The notes under the pieces are model-generated. The model did not search any database. It was not told where the DNA came from and was given only the letters and a program-made list of their open reading frames with translations. 64,000 bases of DNA from Acheta domesticus (Eukaryota; Arthropoda; Insecta; Orthoptera; Gryllidae), in contig JAHLJT010000631.1 of NCBI GenBank assembly GCA_031308135.1, positions 192,230,281 to 192,294,280 of the forward strand, written 5' to 3'. The stretch's first letter is position 1, and every line of letters starts with the position of its first letter. A program made the translations under genes and the position numbers. This document shows, piece after piece, positions 1 through 10,558 of the stretch.

Positions 1-790
1 TGCATGAGCCAGGCAGGTTAAATGAATCATTTTTGGATAAAAAACCTGCAGTGCCTTTCCCGCCTTCACCATGTATGGAGCAGCATCAGATAAAAATAAC
101 AAAACGTTTTCGTTTAGTACACCACTTGGCCACAGCAGACTCATTGAATCGTTGAAAAATCTTGCTATAGATGCATGGTTACATTTTTCCAATACTTCAC
201 AGTTCAAGAGATAAGGCACCGAAGGGGATAGGGAAGAAAGTTTACCAACAATTACATTGGCAATATATCTGCCTTCTACATCAGTGGTTTCATCGATTGA
301 TACCCAAATGTTGCTGTTCTTTAAATTATCTCGAATTTTATCAAGAGTTTCCACATAAATTTCTTGTAAATAGTTTTTTCTCAACGTGCTTTCATCTGGT
401 ATTTTTTCTCTGTATACTTTTCCAGAAACATTTTGAAATCTGAATTGTTTTTTTTATGAAGAGGAATATCAGCTCTAACTAAAGCTCGGCACAAGTCTGT
501 ATTAAAACCTGACTTACCACTTGATGTAGAAGCAGTTGAAGTTGTGATGAAGGTTTGTTGAAGCTTTGATTTTCTCTCCTTGTTTTCTTTATGCTTCGCT
601 GTGGCAATGTGTTGCGTCACTAAAAAGCGTTGAGAAGTCGAAATCTGCTTATCGCAACAAGAACAAAATAAATGTTCGAATCAGTTTTAAATGTTTCATT
701 TGGAAATTCGCGGAGATATCTGGCCACCAAGTCTTTTCCCTTTGTCGCTGCTTTCGGCATTTTGCACACTGTTTTTCTTTCATACTAATT
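1..790 (-). pseudogene. hAT-superfamily transposase, N-terminal part, frameshifted, cut by window edge
   Basis: Read on the minus strand, this is a hAT-type transposase. A zinc-finger segment with the pair FCSCC and a downstream H..H (QHIATAKH) lies around 600-665. It is followed by a linker and the start of the catalytic region: [20 protein letters not shown] at about 265-320, then [15 protein letters not shown] and [10 protein letters not shown] at the left edge. SxDETTD with a later LSDAAPYM and HxxCxAHA is typical of the hAT (DUF659-like) RNase-H fold. At least three frame changes are needed to read it through: near 745-775, near 665-675, and at an A6 run near 400. An in-frame stop precedes the zinc finger and no intact start codon leads into it, so I call it a decayed transposon gene. 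The C-terminal half lies beyond position 1. Class confidence is high; exact family is unknown. Confidence 0.8.
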
Positions 791-1800
791 CGTTCTTTCT
801 CACTATTTATGAAAATCTTTTAACACACTTTTAACACACCGTCTTGCAGAGCAGGCAAGTAACCACGAACTGAAGCAGGATGAAAAAAAAATGTATGCTG
901 AGCTGACAACTGCCCTCTCTTCCTCTCTGATTTGCCATCCTAATCTAACATTAATTGGTATCAGGGAGAATATGACACGGGAGCGAACGTTTCCTTTCTT
1001 CATGCTATCAGTGAAACTGAGACGCAAGTATACGACGCGTCGTAGAGAAGGTACGGCGGGAAGACTCTTCTCAATTTCACTGATACCCACTTCCGTCGCA
1101 TGTTTCTCGCACATCGCAACATGCAAGAGACCTTCTACGAAAGTGGCAGGTCAATTTGCTCTCTTCTAGGAACAGTAGTTTATCTCTCCATTGAAAGCAC
1201 ACACCGAAGTTGCATTCGAATTCGATTCAAGAAACAGCTCAGTGGTTCGCATTTTGTAACATCCCAAGCTAGTCTTCAAGATGTTCTTTCTCCACACAAA
1301 AATATTACAAATATTTAAAAAATATGGAGTAACAGATAAAATATGTAAAAATATGTAGTTATACCGAAATATGTAAAAATATGTAAAATAAAATATGTCT
1401 TATTCGTCTCAGAATGTCTTGAAACAAATAGTTCCAGTTGAAAAATTAAGTTATCTAGTCTCCAAAAATATATGTAAATACATACGAATCCGCTCCCTAT
1501 TTATAACTAATAATTTATAGATAGTTCATTGGAGACATAATAGGAATGTTTCACTTGATGGAAATGAAAATAGGAAAATAGGGAATTATTACATTTGGTT
1601 TAAATATTAATATTCATATATTTAAGGAATGTTTATATTACATTGGTCTATAAAAATAAACTTTTTCTTTCACAAGAATGAAAATAACAGATTTTATAAG
1701 CATTTTTCATACTGAATTCAAATATGATTTCAGTTTTTCCCCATCAGGCAAGAGTTTTGTATGAAATGCATTTTAACTTTTTATAATTTCAATAAAATCA
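791..1800. other. noncoding flank of the hAT relic with ATATGTA-rich tract
   Basis: No supported gene. From about 1305 to 1400 the words ATATGTA and AAATATGT recur in an AT-rich tract, probably part of the same decayed hAT element or its subterminal region. A similar tract occurs near 38,960-39,060. The short open frames here are not protein-like. Confidence 0.4.
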
Positions 1801-2960
1801 GTAATTAGCTCCCCAACTCTAGATGGTATACTACTAGTCCTGACTTATATTCTTACTTCTCACTCTGTAGCTAGAAAGTGGTAATGATTTTCAGGCATAT
1901 TCTGTACCTGGAACATCTCTCTTCTGGGTCTAACAGTAGTCAGCCAACATATTAGAACCACACTTGTTTTAGTATCTGTTTTCCATTGTAGAAATTTACT
2001 GATGAAAACACTCTCCATGCTCATCGCTGACAACCCCAAGATTTTCCAGGAGGAAGATTTAAGTCAGAGTCTAAGAAGTGAATTTTCAAAGACATATTTC
2101 ATTCCATAGCTTTATAAGAATGCAGAAGATCAGCTACTAAGTCCGATAGTTTTCTGCTTTTTAGTTTCCAAGGAAATTGCAATACACATTTTTGAAAAAC
2201 TATCAGATTGCTTTTTCTAGTAGATTTAACACTTCTTCAAAAATATTCATCAGCTGTTAATGACTGCATTTGTGGTCCTAAACAAGACTTTCTTTCAATT
2301 TAGCATCATTACTTTAGGAAATTTCTATTCAAGTACAAGAATCCATCAGAAAGTTTATCCATAGCATTTACAATTTTTTCCCTCCTAATTTAATATACAA
2401 TGGAGGTAAATATATTTTCAGGATTCAATAAATGGGCTTTTGCCACATTTCTCTGGCCAGGGATACGTGATTCCTTTAATTTTTGTCGAATAAAAATAAC
2501 AATCACTTGGATTGTTCTCCCTCACAGATCCCTCGATTCCCTCCAAATCATAGTAATTACAAATGGCATATGAGTGTGCCATTTTTACTATAAAGACAGC
2601 AGTCTTAACACACAAAACATATATTTGGGATCCACCTCTTTTCAAAATCACCAACTTGGCAGCCAAAGTAATGTTGATAACACTTTTTCCCAAGGGGTGT
2701 TGAATTTCTCCTCAGAGTCTTTCAAGTGAGCTCACTACAAATACACCTGAAAGTATCTGCATGATATACACACATTCTTGGCATGATGAAAATACAGAAC
2801 ACTAACCCATAGTTTACACAGTACACTTCTAAACACAAAGGAGGAAAATATGTTACCAGTGATATTCGTGCTAATAAGCTCACTGACACCTCAATACTGA
2901 CACATCACAATGCCAGATTAACTGGTCATGTCAAAACATGAATGAACCTGCACAGTATTG
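1801..2960. other. unclassified, possibly transposon-derived sequence
   Basis: I do not recognise this stretch. Composition is more even than the neighbouring AT-rich DNA. A 91-residue minus-strand open frame at 2418-2693 begins MGKSVINITLAAKLVILKRG and has no domain I can name. Read on the minus strand, the whole block has a faint protein-like look with several breaks, which fits a decayed mobile element. No terminal repeats were found. Confidence 0.25.
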
Positions 2961-3885
2961 CCTGTTGGTGTTTCAGTATGACATTACATATAATTTCCTT
3001 AAATAAAGCTTGAATAAAATCGCTGCATATAAGGTAAAGGTCCCTATGATAGGTCAAATAGAATGTTAAAATCAGATTTTAAAAAGTAGCTGTCACAAAA
3101 AAACTGTGTCTGATGGAAAAATTCTAAATACATATCACATGTAACAGGTTCACCTTCATGGCGAATTGTATGTGTTTCGTTTGGGCAATATGCTGGAGTT
3201 TATATTTAATGTTGATTCATTATAACTTTTCATATTATAATTGTATTGTATGGAAATTTCAATTATTTGGGGATTAAACGATAACGTTTTAACAGGAATA
3301 ATGAAGGGTTGTGCTTGAAAGTCCTTCACTCAAAATTCATACGAGCATTAATGATTGTTATAAATTCTGAGTATTTATCGAAAGTGAAGACTGCAATGAA
3401 ATTCGCGTTTGAAAAATAATTTTTCAAATGAAACATAATTGACGGTAACACATCGCATCAGCTTTTAAAATAAAATGTTTGAATAGATCCCGCACTTCTC
3501 AAAGAAAACAAAACCGAAACGTGAAAAGAATTTCTTCGAATTATAATTTCACACACAGATCTTTTCTATCAAATAAGGAACCAAATTTCTGCATTCATCT
3601 TGGTTTATTATGTCTCATATATCCATGTTATGAAAAACAATAATGACAGTATCGGTTTTCACAGTATCGGGCCGATTTTTTTTCCATTTCATGAAAAAAT
3701 GATTTTGTAGAATACGATTGAGTACTTCTCAAACGCCTCTTTAATCGGCGAAATCGTTTTACACCTGGGCCAACATATACATGACGTGCGAATTACAACT
3801 AGTATGTTCATTACTGTGTAATACAACACACCAAATAGTAATGCATGACTTGAACTGACATTTTCTTTCTACACTGGCTTGTCAT
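2961..3885. other. no recognisable feature
   Basis: AT-rich intergenic sequence. I see no gene, RNA or clear repeat. Confidence 0.4.
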
Positions 3886-4347
3886 TTAGGTCGAATTCAG
3901 CTACTGTCTGAAGAATTCTATCGGTTGGCTGCTCTGATAGGTAGTTTTCTATGGTTTCTCCGATGAACACCAAGTGAATGCTTAGAGCGGTATCCAAACA
4001 AACGGTCCATGGACCGCGCACCATCATTTCTTCCTCTTCCTTGTTTTATCCTCTCCCTATTACTTTCACATACTCTTACTCTTACATGCACCAAGTTACC
4101 ACACATGCCGGGAGGTCAGTTGGGAGCTTAGAGCTGGCCCCGACTGGGGCGGTGCCACTCTGCTGGTAAATGCCTGGTTGGGAAAAATATCCGTAAGCCG
4201 ACGTAGTTCAACGCCGGATCTCGCCAGCCGGCGGAGGAAGATCCCCGCCAACTCCTGCAGCAAAAAACATGCATTACACTTAAGAGACTAATGACCTTAG
4301 CAGTTGACGCGCCCGGAATTACTAATCAATTAATCAATCAATTAATC
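3886..4347 (+). repeat. SINE copy 1, body without tRNA-like head
   Basis: It matches copies at 9205-9675 and 9697-10180, and an inverted copy at 5925-6470. Shared blocks in order are: TCGGTTGGCTGCTCTGATAG, GTTTCTCCGATGAACACCAAG, the ACATGCACCAAGTTACCACA region, TTGGGAGCTTAGAG, GGGGCGGTGCC, and a final CTAATGACCTTAGCAGTTGA. It ends in AATCAATTAATCAATCAATT, a simple-sequence tail. The 5' tRNA-like head seen in the 9.7-kb copy is missing or unrecognisable. Any open frame here is incidental. Confidence 0.7.
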
Positions 4348-4589
4348 TGGTACATTAATTTTTCAGGTTCATTACTTTCACTATTAAATGGTGATTTTTA
4401 AACTAATATTAAATTATTTATAGTATATATTAATATTTATAGTATATATTAATAGACGTATGTTGTTTAGCATGAGATGTTCACAAAACAGCGTTTACCT
4501 ACTACCATGTAGCTGTCAATAACTGTCAATGCGTTTTTGCACTCGTGCGGGAATAATGAAGTACAATTTCAGCATAAAAGAGAAATGAA

Positions 4590-4940
4590 CCTAGGGCGCG
4601 ACTTGCCTGAGAGTGCTCCGGCAGCTACAAGCACGTCCTGCCCCCCCCCCCACGGCGCGGTGCGGCGCAGCGTCACCCCGACGCGGGCACTCCCCTCGCG
4701 CGTTTGAAGCGGCGGCGGCACGGCGTGGAGCGACAGCTCCGGGTAATCCCCGGGCGCAGGGCTGCCACCCTCTCAATAATTCGCGGGAGCGCACGTAATT
4801 GGCTCCGACGCGGCAGCGCCACTGTAGGCCGAAGGGACGAGGAGGAGGAGGAGAGGGAGGGTGGCGCGGATTGGGCAGGCGGACGAACCGACGGACGGGT
4901 GTCAGTGCGTGAGGATAGGACAGAAGGGATGGGGAGGGGT
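4590..4940. other. CpG-rich block
   Basis: A sharp GC- and CpG-rich island in AT-rich surroundings, with a run of C at about 4641-4650. Overlapping open frames on both strands give low-complexity Ala/Arg/Pro-rich peptides typical of GC-rich noncoding DNA. It could be a promoter-type island or an untranslated exon. No core promoter or splice evidence was found. Confidence 0.35.
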
Positions 4941-5460
4941 TAGAGTGGTATTTGGATGTATCGATTGTTAAAAAGGTCTGGGAATTGTGGGATTGTTGAG
5001 GAGTTGGAAAGAATAGATATGAAAGCTATTGACAGGTGACAGGTGCAGTGAGAACTAGCAGGTACTAGTGACAGGTGTAGTGAGAACATGAACAGTACAT
5101 AGTACTATACTACTATTATAGTACCCTGTATGTACTATAGTACCCTAGTAAGTGGTAGAGAAACTAAGACGTTGCAATTGTGGGAGAAGTCGCAAAAAAA
5201 TAGGGAGCTAGTTGTGGACACAGAAGTTGTGAAAAAGTAAAAAATTAAGAAACTGAAGAAAACTTGCTAAGTGAGAAGAACCTCTTGTGAATGTGGAGGT
5301 CTTGTGAGCAGTTGCAGGAACTACAATAAAAAAAAAGATTGGAGGTAAATGGAAATTGAAAATGACAGTCATGACAAAGCAAAGTGTTGCTCATGTATAT
5401 GAAGGAGAGCACTACGTGGTCAGGGAAGTACGCCAGTGTGTTCGGTACGTGACAAATTTT
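4941..5460. other. no recognisable gene
   Basis: AT-rich sequence with short local repeats of AGTACTATA and ACAGGTG types near 5035-5150. Nothing else is supported. Confidence 0.35.
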
Positions 5461-5518
5461 GTTGTTGTCGTCGTCGTCGTCGTCGTCGTCGTTGTTGTTG
5501 TTGTTGTTGTTGTTGTTG
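5461..5518. repeat. compound trinucleotide microsatellite (GTT)n(GTC)n(GTT)n
   Basis: An uninterrupted trinucleotide array: GTT, then about eight GTC units, then about ten GTT units. It produces the poly-Val and poly-Thr open frames on the two strands, which are artefacts. Confidence 0.95.
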
Positions 5519-5924
5519 AAAGAAATAAAATAAAGACTTGCTGACACTGAAGTTGAGAAAAGAATAAGACAACGATTAAAGTTGAATGCAGAGACAAATC
5601 CACGAAGATTTCGGAATATTCAATTTAATATCTGATATCTCCATAAACATTTTATAAACAAAAGATATTAAATATATGTGTTAGCGCAAAATAAAAGGTA
5701 TTCACTAGAATTCTCTTGTGGACTATGATAATTCAGTATGTGGTATAATTGATTTGAATAAAATTACAAAAAAACTTTGATTTGGGGGAAGGGACAGGAC
5801 GAATGCCCCGGAGGTCCATTGGCGCGATAATGGTCTTGTACCAAAGTTTCAGTAAGTCAGAGAAACGAGGGGAACTTTTCCTCATTTTTTCGGTGAGAGT
5901 GAGAGTTTAGTGTTTCATCGGTCA

Positions 5925-6470
5925 TTAGTCATGTGAGTGATGTGCATATTGTAACCTGAAGGGGGCGGTGTTACCATCCTCTGGAACGTGAAATCCGGCG
6001 CCGACGCCATGCCAGATATTATCTCTGTCTCCCCCAGCAAGTCACCGCCCCCAGACGGGACAAGATCTAAGTTTCCGACATGTCGGTAAATGTAAAGCAC
6101 GTAAGTGTGTGTAAGGAGAGAGGAGACCATAAACATGAGGAAGGAAGACCGCACGCAGTCTGAGTTTCTCTGCTGCAGCATTCGCCTGAAATTGATCGGA
6201 AATATCATGGGGAAACTACCGATTAGAACAGCCTGTTCCTGTTATTTGACTCGACAGCCTGATACGGGCCTTGGCGGACCAGCGATAACCCAGCCTCTCG
6301 GCCATGGGACAAGGGGTTCGTGTGCTGATGCTGGGACATTTGTAAGGAAAGCGCACAGGTATAATTTACCTCGGCCGGAAAGCGAACCCGCGGTTTCGCC
6401 GTGGAAAGCGAGTACGCTAACCAATGAGTCACTGGGAGAGGCGATCAGAACAGCCATCCGCCAGAATTCT
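5925..6470 (-). repeat. SINE copy 2, inverted, with tRNA-like head
   Basis: On the minus strand it starts with a tRNA-like segment: an A-box-like TGGTTAGCGTAC (plus positions 6412-6423) and a degenerate B box, GGGTTCGCTTTCC (6377-6389). The shared SINE body follows: GGCTGTTCTAATCGGTAGTT, TTTCCGATCAATTTCAGGCG, the ACACACTTACGTGCTTTACA region, GGGGGCGGTGAC, and CTAATGACCGATGAAACAC at the 3' end. The head differs from that of the 9.7-kb copy, although the bodies match. Confidence 0.65.
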
Positions 6471-6549
6471 TCTCCGGAGAGTTACAGAATTCGATCCAGA
6501 TATCAGCGGCAAGAGACGTTAGATCTGAGCATCCCCACGTAAAATATTC

Positions 6550-7236
6550 ATCTAAGAACCCTAAATATTATATTTATAATCATGAAAGTGAGAGAACTAC
6601 GTTTGGTATTAATTTTAAAAGTAATTTTCTATGATTGAATTCGGGGCGTTGTTACAAGCTGGCCTTTGATTGCTTGGACGCTACATGCTTTTAGCGTCTG
6701 CCACGAGATTGATGGGCAATGGCACATGCGCAGACGACGAGGTTCCCTCCTGCCCTCTTTACCCGTGTCCGAGAGATCCCCGAGTTTCGTATACTAGCTT
6801 ACGACTGAGAAAGGCTTATGAGCAAGTTGCTCGTTTGTGCACGAGAGCGCAGCACACTCGAGGTTGGCGGTGAATTATTTTTGTTTCTCACTGGCGATTC
6901 TTTGCTTGGACGTGGGCACAAACAGTAGAAATGCTGCTTGCCTACTAATTCTTAATTAATATGTAAGATGTTGAATTCTTACTTAAATATATTAAATATT
7001 ATTTTGGTCTGAAATGTATAACTTCACAAGTGATCTCATTGCCAATCGCGCGTGAGAATTAAACTTGAGCCATTGCATAATTTGCTTTCTAGAAGGCTCC
7101 TGGCATAAATATGTTGAAGTATTGTAACCTTTGTTTCGTTAACATAGATTCTAGAAAGCGTTAAAGATGATCTTCGCTTTATTGTTGAGCATACCCAAAC
7201 GCGCGAGTCACGTTACGCCACCTCCAGCTATCTACC
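6550..7236. other. no recognisable feature
   Basis: Mixed-composition intergenic DNA. A moderately GC-rich portion lies at 6660-6880, with no coding signal that I trust. Confidence 0.35.
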
Positions 7237-7240
7237 TATA

Positions 7241-7463
7241 CTTCGATTTGTTTTTCTTCGCGCGTGGGGTGTGTCATTAAAATGGAATATCTCACGGTAT
7301 TTCGCTTCGTTCTCGGTTGTGCCGTTAGGAGTCGCATGATCGCCAGCACTGCTCGATACAGCCGCGATCATGCGACTCCTAGCGGCAAAACCGAGAACGA
7401 GGCGAAATACCGTGACATATTCCATTTAGATGACACACCCCCACGCGCCAAGAAAAAACGAAG
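7241..7463. mobile_element. hairpin MITE, family T, flanked by TATA
   Basis: An almost complete inverted repeat of 223 bp. The left arm (CTTCG, then GCGCGTGGGGTGTGTCATT, then ATGGAATATCTCACGGTATT) pairs with the right arm (ACCGTGACATATTCCAT, GATGACACACCCCCACGCGC, CGAAG). TATA flanks both sides (7237-7240 and 7464-7467), which fits a 4-bp target duplication or TA plus symmetric ends. The core, with GGAATAT.TCACGG and GTCGCATGATCG, is shared with elements at 18455, 26959 and 34434. It has no coding capacity. Confidence 0.85.
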
Positions 7464-7499
7464 TATAGCTCTATCAGATATCCAAATCATTGGAACTCG

Positions 7500-8140
7500 A
7501 ATTCCAGACCCTTCCTGCTAGCGACGCCGCAGAGCAGTATTGTCAAGGTTGATGCCACGAGCGGGAGTGCGTGGCACGTGTGCCACGACAAAATCGCCCC
7601 CTCCTCGCAGTTCATTACCCCGCCACCAGAGACAACGCCATCCCTATTGTAAAACGGCGGGGTTACTAATAGTGCCCTTTCCCGACAGTTGTGCAGAGAT
7701 GCTCGTGGCATGGCACGATGCCACAACGCGTACCACTGCCACCAGTAGCAGACTTTGACACCACTGCCGCAGAGGCAACGGCGCTGAGCCATCTCAGCCG
7801 GCGGCGCTCATCGGAGGGCGCGGGAGCACGCGGGAGGCCAGCAGGGGGTTGCGCTGGCGGAGCAGTGGGCGGCGCGCGCGGTGATGAAAAGGGGCGGTGG
7901 CGGTCGGGAGGAGCGTTGGTAGTTCCCCCGGCGTGGCACGGCCCACCGCGCGCGGACGTGCCGAAATTTTAATAAGCGCGTGCATTATTCGCGAAGCCGC
8001 GTACGTGCGCGCGGGGCGCCGGCACGCGCGTGTCTATGCGTGCCTACGCACTCACTCGCGCGCGATTCCCGCCACGCTGCGTGCCCCGGAAGACGTACCT
8101 GTACGGCGGGGCTTGGAGGAGATTGGCGGTGAAATTGGGC
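7500..8140. promoter_or_regulatory. CpG-rich island with TGCCAC/GTGGCA cluster
   Basis: GC-rich block upstream of the LRR exons. In 7545-7750 the hexamer TGCCAC or its complement GTGGCA occurs about seven times, including GTGGCA-CGTG-TGCCAC (7571-7586) and paired copies near 7706-7730. The segment 7790-8130 is dense in CpG and in GCGCGC runs. It could be a promoter island. No TATA box or initiator can be assigned, and its link to a gene is unproven. The overlapping open frames are low complexity. Confidence 0.35.
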
Positions 8141-9204
8141 GTGTGTGCTGAAATGCATTGAAATTACCTTGTTTGTATATAAATTTTGGGATTCTGGACG
8201 GAGATACTGTCAGGTTATTTAAATAAACGAACCTTGAACCTTAGTAATATGTCAAACATGTCATTCATGATTGATGATATATCTATTCAAAAGCATTTTG
8301 CAATCAGTATTTCAAAAGTCACGTTTGAAAATATAAAAAACACAGAAAAATTGCTGAATGATTAACTAGGAGATGCTGCTATTTGTTTGTACTGCGGTTT
8401 CGACTTTATCTTTTAAATTGAAATGATTTTAGATAATCTAATTAAATCTTTTAATTAAACATTACATTTTGTGTCTTGAACGACCTACTGATTTTATAAA
8501 GTGGTGTGAAATTATAGATTTCATCCTAAACAAATGCTTTGTACTTCGTAACATTTTCTGATAATGAAGAAAAACTAAAAGCACATTGAGCAAACATATC
8601 AGCCTCACCATTTCAAAAAAAAAGAAACAAGTTCATGTCTTTTTTGTAAGAAACAAACTCTGAACAATTTTTCAGTCCGTCTTGCTAGCTCTTCCACAGG
8701 TAGTTTCGGGACAAAAAAACTCACCTAAGGAAATCAATGAAACAAATTACTAACCCAGACAAAACAAATTTCTGAACCGAATAGACCCTAGCTTTAGGCC
8801 ACCCGATGTTTTCCGAACAGCGATATAATATATTATGCCAAGGTATATAGCATACTGCGCATGCGCAATGTCTCCCTTCTCGCGGAAGTTTTAACGGTGG
8901 TCGAGTACACACGTCTCATGCGAACTCTGCATTGTAATCACACACTTGTTATCGGAGTACGGAATAATTAGAGAAAGAAATCAGATTCAGAGTTTTTTCA
9001 CGTGAATATGGGAATGCACACCGTGTCACATAACACGTAGCTTTCGTACAATTCAAACATACAGCCGGAATTTAGTACGTACAACTGAAATTTAATCGGA
9101 TGCGTTGGGTCTGTGGTACCTTTGTTTTGCACATTTGGCACTCCAGCGTCACTGATCGGTCACTCCTAGGTTTTGTTTCTCATGAGAAACTGGATTTTCG
9201 CTAC
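8141..9204. other. no recognisable feature
   Basis: AT-rich intergenic sequence without supported genes. Short frames on both strands look random. Confidence 0.35.
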
Positions 9205-9675
9205 TAACGACACAGCTAGGACAAAGTCAGTAACAGTCTGGAGCAAGAGTTCTAGCGACTTGCTGGGATTGGTAGTTTCCTGTAGTTTCTCTGATCATTA
9301 CCATGCGAATGTCGCAGCAGTGCATCAAACGAGCCCCGGAATCTTTCGTAAGTCTAACGAGCGCGCTTTCGCGCGCTAAGAAAGCTGTTGGTCCTTTCTT
9401 CACTCCTCTACACACATTTTACACTTACATGCTCTATACAACCACACAAGTAGGGAGAACAATTGGGAGCTTAGAGTTTCTCTCGGACGAGGCGGTGTCT
9501 CGCAAGGATACACCTGGAAAAACTGCAAGCCGCCATCTTGGTTAGCGCCGCATCTCACGTTCCAGTTGGGGAACAATAGCACCATTAACCTAACTGTAAA
9601 ATGTACTTCGCTTTCAGTATTAATGACTGTAGTAGTTCACGCGCCAGGAAACACGAAATAATCAAACGTGTAATT
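9205..9675 (+). repeat. SINE copy 3, diverged
   Basis: Shares the SINE body blocks: TTCTAGCGACTTGCTGGGAT, TTTCTCTGATCATTACCATG, ACACTTACATGCTCTATACA, TTGGGAGCTTAGAG, GAGGCGGTGTC and a terminal CACGCGCCAGGAAACACGAA. It sits head-to-tail about 20 bp before copy 4 and lacks a clear tRNA-like head. Confidence 0.65.
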
Positions 9676-9696
9676 TAATTTATACGAGTGCATACC

Positions 9697-10180
9697 GCGA
9701 CAGGTGGCTCAGGGCATTAACTGATGTCGCTGCAATGCCTCTGATCGGGAGGTCCGAGGTTCGAGTCCCGACGACGTCAGGATTTTCAATACTAACTAGA
9801 TAGCTAGGTCGAGTCGAGACGAGAATTCTAGCGGCTGGCTGCTCTAGTCAGTAGTTTTCCGCACGAGATCTTTCCTTCCTCTTCATTTTTCTGTTCTCAC
9901 CCCTTACACACACCTACACTTTCATGCACTACTCTACCATATGTGCCTGGAAACCGATCGGGAGCTTCGAGGTTGTCCCGGCTCGGGCGGTGCCCCGCTG
10001 TAGGAGATTCCTGGTTGGGGAAAACCCCGTTAGCTGAGAGTAGGTCGGCATCGGCTCTCAACATGTGAGCTCGGTGAGGAAAGATTACCCCCCACTTCCA
10101 AAGGGAAAACATTACCTACACTTACGGGCTAATGACCTTGGCAGTTGACACGCCCACAATCCCTAATGAAGCAATTATAC
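9697..10180 (+). repeat. SINE copy 4, with complete tRNA-derived head
   Basis: The best-preserved copy. Its head carries an RNA polymerase III A box (TGGCTCAGGGCA, 9705-9716) and a perfect-looking B box (GGTTCGAGTCC, 9758-9768). The body follows: TCTAGCGGCTGGCTGCTC, GATCGGGAGCTTCGAGG, CGGGCGGTGCCCCGCTG, TGGTTGGGGAAAACCCCG, and the 3' CTAATGACCTTGGCAGTTGA. It is not a functional tRNA gene, because no acceptor-stem pairing was found. It ends about 60 bp before the LRR exon, inside that gene's upstream intron. Confidence 0.8.
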
Positions 10181-10238
10181 GAATATGTGAATATTAGTGA
10201 GAATTCTTCCTAAACTTTATGTTCTTTGTTGTGTTCAG

Positions 10239-10558
10239 AAAATCCTCTTCACTGCGGATGCGACCAGCAGGAGCTGTGGCAGTGGCTGCGCGACCACCAG
10301 AAGGTGGTGGGGCTGGTGCGCGGGGGCGGGGGCGGCGGCGGCGGGGGCCGGGGGCTGCGCTGCGAGCACCCTCCCGAGCTGCGCGGGCTGCTCTTCCTGG
10401 AGCTGGAGCCCCCGCGCTTCTGCTCGGCGCCGCTCGTGCTCAAGCTGGCCATCCAGGACATCCAGCCCTTCTCCGTGCTCGTCTCCTGGCAGAGCAGGAA
10501 CTCCTCCGGACTGCACGCCTATCGCGTCGCCTACCACGTGCTCGACAGGAACGATGCT
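10239..10558 (+). CDS. LRR-FnIII membrane protein, penultimate coding exon (LRRCT and start of FnIII)
   Basis: The exon follows a good acceptor (TTGTGTTCAG) and ends at donor GTAAGT. It enters at phase 1 and leaves at phase 0. It encodes a leucine-rich-repeat C-terminal cap: NPLHCGCDQQELWQWLRDHQ, then LRCEHPPELRGLLFLELEPP and RFCSAP, with the four expected Cys. A fibronectin III strand follows (IQPFSVLVSWQSRNSSGLHA, then YRVAYHVL). An oligoglycine run of about ten residues is inserted in the LRRCT loop. The protein is probably a cell-surface adhesion or signalling receptor, judged by architecture only. The LRR-encoding exons upstream were not found in 1-10,238 and may lie outside the window. 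I do not assign an orthologue. Confidence 0.85.

Noticed and set aside
5245..5603. Poly-Asp/Asn, poly-Val and poly-Thr peptides
   Set aside because: These are translations of the GTC/GTT microsatellite.
9697..9785. Functional tRNA gene
   Set aside because: A and B boxes are present, but no acceptor stem pairs and the segment continues into a SINE body shared with other copies.
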